From assembly GCA_018242205.1 (NCBI GenBank), contig JAFECJ010000006.1:78677-142676 (forward strand): a stretch of 64,000 bases of DNA, given 5' to 3'. This document shows, piece by piece, positions 17,889-26,263 of this stretch (position 1 is the stretch's first letter; the number at the start of each line of letters is the position of its first letter). The translations under genes were made by a program, and so were the position numbers. The notes under the pieces were generated by a model. That model ran no database searches. It was not told the DNA's origin and saw only the letters and a list, made by a program, of their open reading frames with translations. The stretch comes from Pseudomonadota bacterium (GTDB lineage: Bacteria; Pseudomonadota; Alphaproteobacteria; Rhizobiales; Xanthobacteraceae).

Positions 17889-18269
17889 TTAGTGATGACG
17901 GCGGTGATGCCAGCCGCCGCGGTGCCCGTGCCAGCGGTGATGATCCCAACGCGGTCCGCCAAAACCGAAGCCGAAACTGACCACCGGCGGTGGCGCGACA
18001 TAGACCGGCGCCGCGGCATAGGCGCCGCCGCCGCCCGCCAGATAGCTGGCGCTGGCGTAGCCGACGGAGCCGCGCCAGTTGACGCGGCACCAGGAGCCGC
18101 CGCAACCGATGACATCCACATAAGCGCCGGCCGGCATCGTATCGACCACGCGATAGCCGGTGCCGGGCCCCGACCGCAAGTTCAGGTCGTTGGTGACGGT
18201 CGCGGCCGAGGCAATGCCGGCCGATGCGATAAAGACTGCGGTGGCTAATGCTGCTGTTTTGAGTGTCAT
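17889..18269 (-). CDS. Secreted bacterial SH3-domain protein
   Basis: A 126-residue protein with a signal peptide (to 'GIASA', about residue 22), an SH3b domain (about 24-78: 'LNLRSGPGTGYRVVDTMPAG', 'WCRVNWRGSVGYASASYL') and a Gly/Pro/His-rich tail ending in a His/Trp/Arg cluster. SH3b domains usually bind cell-wall peptides. The single pair of cysteines in 'GCGGSWCRV' may be disulfide bonded. Location between purB and murI gives no functional hint beyond envelope association. Confidence 0.85.
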   Translation of the reverse strand: MTLKTAALATAVFIASAGIASAATVTNDLNLRSGPGTGYRVVDTMPAGAYVDVIGCGGSWCRVNWRGSVGYASASYLAGGGGAYAAAPVYVAPPPVVSFGFGFGGPRWDHHRWHGHRGGWHHRRHH

Positions 18270-18439
18270 GATTTTATCCCAATAAGATTGATCGTCGTCC
18301 CGTTCATGAGAAAAACGGATAGCGCCGCGGATGGTTCAACCGGCGCTGTCCTGTCCATGAAAAGGAAACGGCCCGGCGCCGCCTTCCCGGCTGCGACCTA
18401 TTGTCACCCGCGCGCAATCATGGCTTATGCTGCGGTTTC

Positions 18440-19249
18440 ATGCCGAATCCAAACGAACGTTCAGACAGCGCCGCGCCTGCCATCCTGATTTTCGATTCCG
18501 GCGTCGGCGGCCTGACCGTGTTCCGCGAAGTGATAGCGGCGCGCGCCGATGCGCGTTTCATCTATGTCGCCGACGATGCCGGATTTCCCTATGGCAACCA
18601 GCCGCCGGACGCGCTGATCGAACGCATCCTCGCCGTCATGGGCGAGGCCATCGACGCGCACCATCCCGATCTCGTCGTCATCGCCTGCAACACGGCATCG
18701 ACCTTGGCGCTCGCCGAACTGCGCAAGCGCTACACCGTGCCCTTCGTCGGCACCGTACCGGCGATCAAGCCGGCTTGCGCGCAATCCAACACCAAACGCA
18801 TCGCCGTGCTCGGCACCAAGGCGACGGTATCGCTCGAATATACCCGCACGCTGATCCGGGAGTTCGCATCGAACTGCGACGTCGATCTGGTCGGTTCGCC
18901 GAAGCTCGCCGGCATCGCCGAGCTCGAATTGTCCGGCCTGCCGGTGGCCGATGCCGACATCGCCGCCGAGATCGCGCCCTGCTTCGTCGACGCGGACGGC
19001 CGCAAGACCGACACGGTCGTGCTCGCCTGCACGCATTATCCGCTGCTGACCGAACGCTTCCGCAAACTCGCACCCTGGCCGGTCGACTGGATCGATCCGG
19101 CGCCGGCGATCGCGCGGCGTGTCGCTGACTTGTTGCGCGAACGCCCGGCCGCGACGGACAAGACGCCGCCGTGCATCGTCTTCACCTCCGGCCGCGTGCC
19201 GCCAGCGCCGCTGGCAAAGGCGCTCAAGGGCTACGGCTTCAGCCTGTGA
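18440..19249 (+). CDS. murI: Glutamate racemase
   Basis: A 269-residue Asp/Glu racemase supplying D-glutamate for peptidoglycan. The catalytic cysteines are C83 in 'IACNTAST' and C197 in 'LACTHYPLL', and the N-terminal 'IFDSGVGGLTVFREV' is diagnostic. ATG 18440 is chosen over the upstream TTG at 18401. The 3' end overlaps the convergent terC gene by 11 bp, so the two transcripts are antisense at their ends. Confidence 0.95.
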   Translation: MPNPNERSDSAAPAILIFDSGVGGLTVFREVIAARADARFIYVADDAGFPYGNQPPDALIERILAVMGEAIDAHHPDLVVIACNTASTLALAELRKRYTVPFVGTVPAIKPACAQSNTKRIAVLGTKATVSLEYTRTLIREFASNCDVDLVGSPKLAGIAELELSGLPVADADIAAEIAPCFVDADGRKTDTVVLACTHYPLLTERFRKLAPWPVDWIDPAPAIARRVADLLRERPAATDKTPPCIVFTSGRVPPAPLAKALKGYGFSL

Positions 19250-19886
19250 AGGCCTCGGCGCGGATTTCCAGCGCGCCGCGTACGATCATGTCGCCGGCAA
19301 CATAGAGGATGATGGCGAGGCCGACATAGGCGATCCAGCGATGTTTGGTCAGCAGGCCGGCTATGAAGTTCGCCGCGAGGCCCATCAACAGGATCGACAG
19401 GCCGAGGCCGAAGATCAAAGCCGCCGGATGGTCGCGCGCCGCACCGGCGACCGCCAGGACGTTGTCGAGCGACATCGAGATATCGGCCATCACGATTTGC
19501 CAAGCCGCCTGGGCGAAGGTCTTGCGCGGTGCGGCGGCTGTGCCGTCGCCGTTGAGCACACCTTCGCCTTCGTGGCCGTGCGAACGCAGCTCGCGCCACA
19601 TCTTCCAGCACACCCACAGCAGCAGCAGGCCGCCGGCGAACAACAGGCCGACGATCTTCAGAAGTTCGATGGCGACGCCGGCGAAGGCGATGCGCAACAC
19701 GGTCGCCGCGATGATGCCGACGAGGATGGCCCGCCGGCGCTGGTCCTGCGGCAGGCCGGCGGCGGCCAGGCCGATGATCACGGCGTTGTCGCCGGCCAGC
19801 ACCAGGTCGATCATGATGACCTGGGCGAAAGCGGCGAGCGCTTCCGGCGTCAGCAGCGATGAAATAGAGGCAAACAGGTCTGGCAT
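19239..19886 (-). CDS. TerC-family membrane protein (YjbE-like)
   Basis: A 215-residue integral membrane protein with about seven spans. The two acidic motifs of the TerC superfamily are seen in '[14 protein letters not shown]' (first third) and '[15 protein letters not shown]' (second half), separated by a hydrophilic loop with 'HGHEGEG'. Family members are implicated in manganese or other metal export, including metal supply to secreted proteins. The ATG at 19886 is the first matching the family; frames run open to 20045. I looked for a yybP-ykoY Mn riboswitch upstream and saw none. Confidence 0.85.
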   Translation of the reverse strand: MPDLFASISSLLTPEALAAFAQVIMIDLVLAGDNAVIIGLAAAGLPQDQRRRAILVGIIAATVLRIAFAGVAIELLKIVGLLFAGGLLLLWVCWKMWRELRSHGHEGEGVLNGDGTAAAPRKTFAQAAWQIVMADISMSLDNVLAVAGAARDHPAALIFGLGLSILLMGLAANFIAGLLTKHRWIAYVGLAIILYVAGDMIVRGALEIRAEAFTG

Positions 19887-20242
19887 GGCGATACGGGCCC
19901 TATGCGGTTCAATCAGTCCGACATCGCAGTCTGGTGACTGCCAGAGGGGCCCGGCCTGATGGACGGGAAAATAGGGCAAAACCGCCATTCCGCAAGGCCA
20001 AAGCGACCGGCCCTCTGCCCATCCCTGGATACCGCCGGCCGGCAACCGTATCGGGTTTGACAGGACCGGCCGCCCCCTCTACAAGCCCCCCACCTGACGG
20101 GCCTCCCAAGAGGCCCGTTCGGCGTTTCGCGACCCGTGGCAAAGCCTTACGCTTTCGAGGCTTTTCCTGTCAGTGCCGGGGTAACCCGTCACAAAGGAGG
20201 GCGCGTCTCCTCAACCCTTATCTCTGTTCTTATGAGGACGCG
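19887..20242. other. 356-bp divergent spacer with rpsD leader
   Basis: Holds the promoter side of terC (minus) and the leader of rpsD (plus). A perfect 8-bp hairpin (ACGGGCCT, 20097-20104, with AGGCCCGT, 20111-20118) lies in the middle, and a structured translation-start region sits at 20196-20242. No ORF here has convincing coding character. Confidence 0.5.
20196..20242 (+). promoter_or_regulatory. Structured rpsD translation-start region
   Basis: CGCGTCTCCTC at 20202-20212 can pair with GAGGACGCG at 20234-20242 (nine pairs, 2-nt bulge), which would bury the GAGG ribosome site directly before the rpsD ATG. An unused GGAGG at 20196-20200 can instead pair with CTCC at 20207-20210, breaking that stem. 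S4 is a known autogenous translational repressor in other bacteria; that this leader does so is inference. Confidence 0.45.
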
Positions 20243-20860
20243 ATGACCAAGCGTTTGGAATCCAAGTACAAAATCGATCGCCGCATGGGCGAGAACATCT
20301 GGGGCCGTCCGAAGTCCCCGGTGAACCGCCGTGAATACGGCCCCGGCCAGCACGGCCAGCGCCGCAAGGGCAAGCTGTCCGACTACGGCGTCCAGCTCAA
20401 GGCCAAGCAGAAGCTGCGCGGCTACTATGGCAACATCTCGGAGCGTCAGTTCCGCGCCATCTACGACGAAGCCATCCGCATGAAGGGTGACTCCGGCGCC
20501 AACATGATCGGCCTCCTGGAACGCCGCCTCGATGCGGTGGTCTACCGCGCCAAGTTCGTGCCGACGGTGTTCGCCGCCCGCCAGTTCATCAACCACGGCC
20601 ACGTCAAGGTGAACGGCAAGAAGGTCAACATCGCCTCGTACCGCCTCAAGGTCGGCGACGTCGTCGAAATCCGCGAGAAGTCGCAGCAGATGAACCTGGT
20701 GCTTGAGGCGCAGGCTTTGGCCGAGCGCGACGTGCCGGACTACATCAGCGTCGATACCGGCAAGATGACCGCGCAGATGGCGCGCATTCCGGCGCCGTCG
20801 GATGTGCCGTTCCCGGTGCAGATGCAGCCGCACCTGGTGGTGGAATACTATTCGCGCTAA
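20243..20860 (+). CDS. rpsD: 30S ribosomal protein S4
   Basis: A 205-residue S4 protein. '[20 protein letters not shown]' and '[20 protein letters not shown]' form the N-terminal domain (alphaproteobacterial form without the zinc cysteines). The S4 RNA-binding domain follows (about 95-155, '[15 protein letters not shown]', '[16 protein letters not shown]'), and the C-terminus ends 'VVEYYSR'. It binds 16S rRNA early in 30S assembly. As usual in this class it is not inside the alpha r-protein operon. GAGG lies 5 nt before ATG. Confidence 0.97.
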   Translation: MTKRLESKYKIDRRMGENIWGRPKSPVNRREYGPGQHGQRRKGKLSDYGVQLKAKQKLRGYYGNISERQFRAIYDEAIRMKGDSGANMIGLLERRLDAVVYRAKFVPTVFAARQFINHGHVKVNGKKVNIASYRLKVGDVVEIREKSQQMNLVLEAQALAERDVPDYISVDTGKMTAQMARIPAPSDVPFPVQMQPHLVVEYYSR

Positions 20861-20894
20861 GCGCCTCCTTCGCGTCAGCGAAAAGCCTTCCAGA

Positions 20895-20925
20895 TCCCCT
20901 GCCCAAAAGGCGGGGGATTTGTTAT
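20895..20925 (+). terminator. Intrinsic terminator after rpsD
   Basis: Stem CCCCTGCC/GGCGGGG(G) with a CAAAA-type loop, followed by ATTTGTTATT, 35 bp after the rpsD stop. Confidence 0.7.
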
Positions 20926-20959
20926 TCAGGGGTCTGAATATGATGCCGGGACCCCGACC

Positions 20960-21874
20960 ATGAGCTTTCTGACTCGCCGCGCGCTCCTCGCCGGCACCGC
21001 CGCGACCGCAGCGCTCCATGCCCTGCCCGGTTTCGCCGCACCGACGGCATTCAAGCACGGCGACTTCGACGTCACCGTCGTCAGCGACGGCCACCTGGTC
21101 CTTCCAGTGAGCTTCCTCGCCGCCGATGCCGATCCGGCCGAGCGTGCCAAGATGCTCGCGGCCGCGGGCCAAAGCGGCGACTCCTACAACTCGCCGACCA
21201 ATGTCACGCTGCTCAAGCACGGCAACGATCTCATCCTGATCGACACCGGTTCCGGCGACCGCTTCATGCCGACCGCCGGCAAGATGTGGGACAATCTCAA
21301 GGCCGCCGGCGTCGACAAGGCCAAGATCACCAAGGTGATCTTCACCCACGGCCATCCCGATCATCTGTGGGGCACCGTCGACGAGTTCGACGAACTGATG
21401 CTGCCGAAAGCAAGCTTCCACGTTGCCGCCGCCGAATGGGATTTCTGGAACGGCGACAACGCCACGCGCGGCCTGCCGGCCGAGCGCGCCGGCTTCGTCA
21501 CCGGCGCCCGGCGCAATTACGCCGCCATCAAGGAGCGCGTCGCGATGTTCAAGGACGGCGACGAGATCGTGCCCGGCCTGCATATCGTGTCGACGCCCGG
21601 CCACACCCAGGGTCACGTCTCACTGGCGCTGAAAGGCGGCGACGGATTGCTGATCACAGGCGACGCGCTGACGCATCCGATGATTTCATTCGTCCACCCG
21701 GAATGGAAGCCGGCCGCCGATCACGTGCCGGATCAGGCGGTGGCGACGCGCCAGAAACTGCTCGATCGCCTCGCCACCGACAAGTCGAAGATCATCGGCT
21801 TCCACCTGCCCTATCCGGGCGTCGGCATGGTCGAGCGCAAGGACGGCGCGTATCGTTACGTCGCCGCGACGTAA
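20960..21874 (+). CDS. Exported MBL-fold metallo-hydrolase
   Basis: A 304-residue protein. The N-terminus 'FLTRRALLAGTAATAA' resembles a twin-arginine (Tat) signal. The metallo-beta-lactamase fold shows the zinc motif H130-x-H132-x-D134-H135 ('THGHPDHLWG'), a further His in 'TPGHTQGHVS' and Asp in 'ITGDALTHP'. The family includes lactonases, arylsulfatases and redox enzymes, so the reaction is not assigned. It lies between rpsD and a convergent isomerase gene. Confidence 0.83.
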   Translation: MSFLTRRALLAGTAATAALHALPGFAAPTAFKHGDFDVTVVSDGHLVLPVSFLAADADPAERAKMLAAAGQSGDSYNSPTNVTLLKHGNDLILIDTGSGDRFMPTAGKMWDNLKAAGVDKAKITKVIFTHGHPDHLWGTVDEFDELMLPKASFHVAAAEWDFWNGDNATRGLPAERAGFVTGARRNYAAIKERVAMFKDGDEIVPGLHIVSTPGHTQGHVSLALKGGDGLLITGDALTHPMISFVHPEWKPAADHVPDQAVATRQKLLDRLATDKSKIIGFHLPYPGVGMVERKDGAYRYVAAT

Positions 21875-21887
21875 CGGCCATCCGGCA

Positions 21888-23003
21888 TTAAACGGCCATC
21901 AACTCCGCCGACGAACGAGTCTTGTATTCGTCCTGTAGCGCTGCGACCGGTGCGTAAACGAACCCGTCGAACAGTCGCCGCGCTGTACGAACAACGAAAG
22001 CGACCGTTTCGTTGCTGCCGTCCTGCGCTTCGAGACGCACGTCCAGTGCGCCGGACGGATGCTCGATGCGGACCGAGGCAGGCCGGCTGAGTCCACCTGC
22101 GAGTTGCTGCGCAATGGTGCCGGGCGTCGCGCAGGCCGTCGCCAGTCCGACAGCACCGGTCACGGCCAGTGCCTTGTGGCACGAATGCGGGACGAAATAG
22201 CGCGCACAGATCGTCCCGCCGCGCGCCGGCTCCGAGACCAGAACCGGCTTCGGGATCACCAGGCTTGCGACATTGCGCAAGCCCATGCGTTCGCCCGCCG
22301 CGATGCGCACCGCTTCCAACCGCCGGAGAAACGCGCGGTCGGCATCGAGTTCGTCGGGACGCTCGTGACCGCTCTTGCCGAAATCGCGCGCACGAACGAT
22401 GACGAGCGGCGTCGCGGCATCGATGCAGGTGACCTCGATGCCGTCAATTGTCTCCACCGCTGCGCCGGTCGGCAGCAGCTTACCCGTCTTGGAACCGGCG
22501 GCATTCAGGAATGCGAGTTCGACCGCGGCCGCGGTCCCCGGTACGCCGTCGATGGCGACATCGCCGTCATAGGTGACGTAACCGTTCGGCGTCGCAACGC
22601 GCGCCTCGATCAGCTTGCCGGTATTGACGTTATGGATGCGCACCAGCGTGGTGCCGCGTTCGGCGCGGACCAGCCCGGCTTCGATCGCGAACGGCCCGAC
22701 GCCGGCGAGCATGTTGCCGCAATTCGGCGAGGTATCGACAACCGCTTCCGTCACCTTGACCTGCGCGAACAGATAATCGACGTCGGCGCCCGCCACCGAC
22801 GCCGGACCGACGATCGCGACCTTGCTCGTCAACGAATTGCCGCCGCCGATGCCGTCGATCTGCAGTTCGTGGCCCGAACCCATGGCCGCCAGAAGGAAAG
22901 CGTCGCGCTCATCGGTTCGCCGCGGCAAATCATTTGCGAGAAAGAACGGCCCCCGCGAAGTTCCGCCGCGCATCAGGACGCATGGCACGCGCAAACTGGG
23001 CAT
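21888..23003 (-). CDS. PrpF/GalD-type isomerase (4-oxalomesaconate tautomerase-like)
   Basis: A 371-residue diaminopimelate-epimerase-fold protein. 'VPCVLMRGGTSRGPFF' at the N-terminus, 'IDGIGGGNSLTSKVAIV', 'SPNCGNMLAGVGPFAIE' and 'HKALAVTGAV' are typical of the PrpF family, which includes aconitate isomerase and 4-oxalomesaconate tautomerase (GalD, gallate/protocatechuate 4,5-cleavage). ATG 23003 has GAGGAGA upstream; the frame extends to 23030. A divergent LysR gene starts 117 bp away and probably controls it. Substrate is unproven. Confidence 0.82.
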   Translation of the reverse strand: MPSLRVPCVLMRGGTSRGPFFLANDLPRRTDERDAFLLAAMGSGHELQIDGIGGGNSLTSKVAIVGPASVAGADVDYLFAQVKVTEAVVDTSPNCGNMLAGVGPFAIEAGLVRAERGTTLVRIHNVNTGKLIEARVATPNGYVTYDGDVAIDGVPGTAAAVELAFLNAAGSKTGKLLPTGAAVETIDGIEVTCIDAATPLVIVRARDFGKSGHERPDELDADRAFLRRLEAVRIAAGERMGLRNVASLVIPKPVLVSEPARGGTICARYFVPHSCHKALAVTGAVGLATACATPGTIAQQLAGGLSRPASVRIEHPSGALDVRLEAQDGSNETVAFVVRTARRLFDGFVYAPVAALQDEYKTRSSAELMAV

Positions 23004-23109
23004 GATCGCTGTCTCCTCGGGGCTGGCCACAGCCGGGTGGCTTCATCGGTCCAGCTGCGCGTACCGTAGCGGTCGACCGATCCTCTTGTGAAATGCCAAA
23101 ATCGGCTCT

Positions 23110-23132
23110 ATTGATGCGTTATGCGCATCAAT
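23110..23132. promoter_or_regulatory. Perfect LysR-type operator overlapping the LysR start codon
   Basis: ATTGATGCG and CGCATCAAT form a perfect 9-bp inverted repeat with a 5-bp spacer. The symmetric T-N11-A typical of LysR sites is T23115 to A23127. The ATG of the regulator (23121-23123) is inside the spacer, suggesting autorepression as well as control of the divergent isomerase gene. Confidence 0.65.
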
Positions 23133-24029
23133 TTCGAACTACTCGACCTTCGCGCTTTTCTGGCGGTACTGGATCTCGGAGGCTTCCACCGGGCGGCCGC
23201 CGCCCTCAATTTGTCCCAGTCGGCGCTATCCCGCCGCATCCGCGCACTCGAAGACGCGGTCGGCGCGCCGCTGCTCGAACGGACGACGCGGCACGTTGCC
23301 CCTACGGCAACCGGCCGCGCCTTCGAGCCGTTGGCGCGCCGCTCGATCGAGGACATCGAATCTCAATTGATGATTTTGACGGGGGCCGGCGAACGGCTGG
23401 AGGGGCAGATCACCGTCGCCTGCATTCCGACGGCCGCATTCTATTTTCTGCCGCGCGCGATCGAACGCTTCAACAAGCACTTCCCTCGCATTCGCTTCCG
23501 TATCCTCGATCTGTCGGCCAACGAGGCGCTGGACAGCGTCGCGCGCGGGCAGGCCGAGTTTGGCATCAACCTGACCGGAAGCACGCACGAGGAATTGACG
23601 TTCACGCCGCTGATCGACGATCCATTTGTTCTGGCGTGCCGCCGCGATCATGCCATCGCACGGCGCAAGCGGCTGTCCTGGAGCGACCTCGAAGACGAAC
23701 CGCTCATCGGCGTCAGCCGGACGAGCGGCAATCGCGGCATTCTCGATCAGGCGCTATCGAAGGCCGGCGTGCATCTCAGCTTCCGCTACGAAGTCAATCA
23801 TCTGACGACCTCACTGGGACTGGTTGAGCGCGGTCTCGGCGTCTCCGTTCTGCCGAGACTGGCGACGCCGCCGGCGGGACATCCGACGATCGTGACGAAA
23901 CCGATCGGCACTCCGGAAGTGCGGCGGACGATCGGACTGACGGAACGCCGGCGGGGCCGCCTCTCCCCGGCGGCGCAACGTTTCCGCGACCTGCTGCTCG
24001 CAATCGGTCCCGCGGGCCCGGGCAAATAG
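23121..24029 (+). CDS. LysR-family transcriptional regulator
   Basis: A 302-residue LysR protein with N-terminal winged HTH ('LDLRAFLAVLDLGGFHRAAA', 'LNLSQSALSRRIRALEDAVG', residues about 4-60) and a periplasmic-binding-like effector domain ('GQITVACIPTAAFYFLPRAI', from about 95). It is divergent from the PrpF-type isomerase, the common arrangement for control by a pathway intermediate. The start codon lies within a perfect inverted repeat that looks like its operator. Confidence 0.92.
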   Translation: MRINFELLDLRAFLAVLDLGGFHRAAAALNLSQSALSRRIRALEDAVGAPLLERTTRHVAPTATGRAFEPLARRSIEDIESQLMILTGAGERLEGQITVACIPTAAFYFLPRAIERFNKHFPRIRFRILDLSANEALDSVARGQAEFGINLTGSTHEELTFTPLIDDPFVLACRRDHAIARRKRLSWSDLEDEPLIGVSRTSGNRGILDQALSKAGVHLSFRYEVNHLTTSLGLVERGLGVSVLPRLATPPAGHPTIVTKPIGTPEVRRTIGLTERRRGRLSPAAQRFRDLLLAIGPAGPGK

Positions 24030-24048
24030 GCCCCTCGTCGGCTCTGCT

Positions 24049-24324
24049 TCAATAAGACGGCGGCAGCGTCAGCGCGATGGCAAATCCGGCCGGCGGCAGG
24101 AAAGACACCACAACCCCCAAGGGCCCCTTGCCGCGGCGGTTCAACATGAAGCCGGCGACCGGCGCGGCGAGGCAGGCAACGACCGCTCCGCCGTAAAGCA
24201 GCGCGACGCCCGGGCCCGCATTCACGCTTTGCGGGCCGCCGCCGAACAGGAAACCGGAAACGGCAACAAGCAGCACGGCCAGCGCGACGTCGATGATGGC
24301 CGCGATGACCAGCAGCGCTTTCAT
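24049..24324 (-). CDS. Small three-span membrane protein
   Basis: A 91-residue protein with hydrophobic segments at about 1-25, 35-58 and 68-88 and a short basic loop 'NRRGKGP'. I do not recognise the family. The ATG at 24324 starts a convincing N-terminal span, while the open frame above it is arginine-rich shadow of grxD. It lies 16 bp downstream of grxD and may be the last gene of the bolA-grxD transcript. Confidence 0.65.
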   Translation of the reverse strand: MKALLVIAAIIDVALAVLLVAVSGFLFGGGPQSVNAGPGVALLYGGAVVACLAAPVAGFMLNRRGKGPLGVVVSFLPPAGFAIALTLPPSY

Positions 24325-24340
24325 GTTGGAAGGGCTGCGA

Positions 24341-24673
24341 TCAGACGCCCGCAGCGACCGGCACGCCGGCGTCCTTGAACGCCTGCTGCAGTTCACCGGC
24401 CTGGAACATCTCGCGCACGATATCGCAGCCACCGACGAACTCGCCCTTGATGTAGAGCTGCGGAATGGTCGGCCAGTTCGAATAGGCCTTGATGCCGTCG
24501 CGCAGGTCCATCGACTCCAGCACGTTCAGGCCTTTATAGGCGACACCGAGGTGGTCGAGGATCTGCACCACCTGACCGGAGAACCCGCACTGCGGAAATT
24601 GCGGCGTGCCCTTCATGAACAGCACGACGTCGTTCGACTTCACTTCGTTATCGATGAACTGCTCGATGCCCAT
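24341..24673 (-). CDS. grxD: Monothiol glutaredoxin Grx4 type
   Basis: A 110-residue CGFS monothiol glutaredoxin: '[20 protein letters not shown]' holds the active-site C29, and '[20 protein letters not shown]' the glutathione-binding part. The protein carries a [2Fe-2S] cluster, often bridged with a BolA partner, and takes part in iron-sulfur delivery and iron sensing. bolA lies upstream on the same strand, consistent with co-expression. The ATG at 24673 gives the standard length; the longer frame is not conserved-looking. Confidence 0.95.
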   Translation of the reverse strand: MGIEQFIDNEVKSNDVVLFMKGTPQFPQCGFSGQVVQILDHLGVAYKGLNVLESMDLRDGIKAYSNWPTIPQLYIKGEFVGGCDIVREMFQAGELQQAFKDAGVPVAAGV

Positions 24674-24862
24674 GGCAGCGGGTTCCTTGTTGATCCAGTG
24701 GTCCGTCCCGGGTGGCCCGGGCGGGGTCGCGGCCGGCCGGCGCGAACCGCCATGCCGCTGTCGTCGATATATGTAGCGCAGTTCGCGCCGCCACCCCAAG
24801 GGGGTCGGCAAGGTGGGAGCGAAATGACTGTTAATTCTGGCCTTTTGGAAGAAACCGGCTGG

Positions 24863-25093
24863 TCAGGGCGTGCCGGTCTGCAGCGCCAAGGCGTGGAGCA
24901 CCCCGCCCATATTGCCCTTCAGGGCATTGTAGACGAGCTGGTGCTGCTGGACGCGCGATTTGCCGGCGAAGGACGGCGCCAGCACGGTGGCGGCATAGTG
25001 ATTGCCGTCGCCGGCCAGATCCCGGATGGTGACCTGCGCGTCCGGAATGCCTTCCTTGATCAGTCGCTCAATCTCGCCCGCATCCATTGCCAT
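24863..25093 (-). CDS. bolA: BolA-family iron-sulfur partner protein
   Basis: A 76-residue BolA/IbaG-like protein with 'MDAGEIERLIKEGIPDAQVT', 'IRDLAGDGNHYAATVLAPSF' and 'GKSRVQQHQLVYNALKGNM'. The conserved His in 'QQHQLVY' is a cluster ligand when paired with GrxD. The start at 25093 is supported by AGGAGG seven bases upstream; ATG 25087 is a weaker alternative. In many alphaproteobacteria bolA and grxD directly follow purL; here purL is about 4.4 kb upstream, with unrelated genes between. Confidence 0.93.
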   Translation of the reverse strand: MAMDAGEIERLIKEGIPDAQVTIRDLAGDGNHYAATVLAPSFAGKSRVQQHQLVYNALKGNMGGVLHALALQTGTP

Positions 25094-25257
25094 TGTCGGT
25101 CCTCCTAGGGCCCACCATACGCAACCTGCCCGCCAGCGGCAGCCCTTAGCGCAGAATTTGCACCCAAAAAATGTCAGTCCCGGGTCGATCCGATGCGGAG
25201 TATAAATGCGGCAGAAACTCACCAGCCGCGTCTTTCGCGGCCTTTGGAGGGAACGAC

Positions 25258-26241
25258 ATGCCGCACATGCAACGCATTCTGGCAGCGGCGCTGACCGGCG
25301 CTCTCGGCATCGCGCTGACACCGGGCGCCTTCGCCCAGGTCACGGCCGAGCAGCAGGCGGCCATCAAGTCATCCTGCCGCTCTGATTACATGTCGAACTG
25401 CATGAGCGTGAAGCCCGGCGGCCCGGAAGCCCTGCAGTGCCTGCAGCGGAACATGGCCAAGCTGTCGCCATCCTGCCAGAGCGCGGTGAACGCCACCATG
25501 CCGAAGCCCGCCCCGGCGGTCGCCACGCCCGCTGCGCCGCCGCCCGCCGCTCCGCCGCCGGCTCCGGCTGCGGCGGCCGCACCGGCCGCCCCTGCCCCGG
25601 CCATTGTCGCCGCCAAGCCGCCGGCTGCCAGCATCGCCGTGCCGAAGCCGGCAAAAACCGTGACCTCAGCGGCCGCCGCGGCTCCGGCGGCGCCTCAGGT
25701 CACCGCCGCCCAGCAATCGGCGATCAAGTCGGCCTGCCGCTCGGACTTCATGGCGAAGTGTTCCGGCGTCCAGCCGGGCGGCGCCCAGGCGCTGCAATGT
25801 CTGCAGAAGAACGCGGCGCGGCTGTCGCCGGGTTGCCAGGCCGCCGTCGGCGCCACCATGCCGAAGCAGGCCGCCGTGCCGCCGGCTGCGACCGCCGTCG
25901 CCGCCCCGGCCGCTGCCGACGCGCCGCCGATGCCGACGGCGATGCAGATGAGCGCGGTCAAGAACACCTGCCGCGCCGACTTCAGGCGCAACTGCAAGGG
26001 CGTGGAGCCCGGCGGCCCCGAGGCGCTGGCCTGTCTGCAGCGCAACGCCGCCCGGCTGTCGCCGAACTGCAAGACGTCGCTCGCCGATATCGCTGATTCG
26101 ATGCCCGCTGAAGGCGCGGCCGTGCCGGCTGCGGCCGCGACAACTACGACGACCACCACCACGGAGCACCGCCGGCTGCCGCCCGGCATCACGCCGGCCG
26201 GGCGCATTCTCCGCCGCGTGATGGAGCGCAATCAGCAGTAG
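25258..26241 (+). CDS. Secreted protein with three cysteine-rich (GLG1/CFR-like) repeats
   Basis: A 327-residue exported protein: signal peptide (cleavage near 'GAFAQ', about residue 26), then three repeats of about 48 residues, each with four cysteines in the order AIKxxCRxD(Y/F), xxCxxVxPGG, ALxCLQ, LSPxC. Repeats lie at about residues 30-80, 158-208 and 237-287, joined by Pro/Ala-rich linkers and ending in a Thr/Arg tail. The pattern resembles the cysteine-rich repeat of the eukaryotic Golgi glycoprotein GLG1 (Pfam Cys_rich_FGFR), which has bacterial members. GGAGGGAACGAC precedes the start. Function in bacteria is unknown. Confidence 0.8.
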   Translation: MPHMQRILAAALTGALGIALTPGAFAQVTAEQQAAIKSSCRSDYMSNCMSVKPGGPEALQCLQRNMAKLSPSCQSAVNATMPKPAPAVATPAAPPPAAPPPAPAAAAAPAAPAPAIVAAKPPAASIAVPKPAKTVTSAAAAAPAAPQVTAAQQSAIKSACRSDFMAKCSGVQPGGAQALQCLQKNAARLSPGCQAAVGATMPKQAAVPPAATAVAAPAAADAPPMPTAMQMSAVKNTCRADFRRNCKGVEPGGPEALACLQRNAARLSPNCKTSLADIADSMPAEGAAVPAAAATTTTTTTTEHRRLPPGITPAGRILRRVMERNQQ

Positions 26242-26263
26242 GCGACGCGGCCCCGGGCGGGGC

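Noticed and set aside
19887..20060. yybP-ykoY manganese riboswitch before terC
   Set aside because: Expected because terC/mntP genes often have one, but I could not find its conserved loops.
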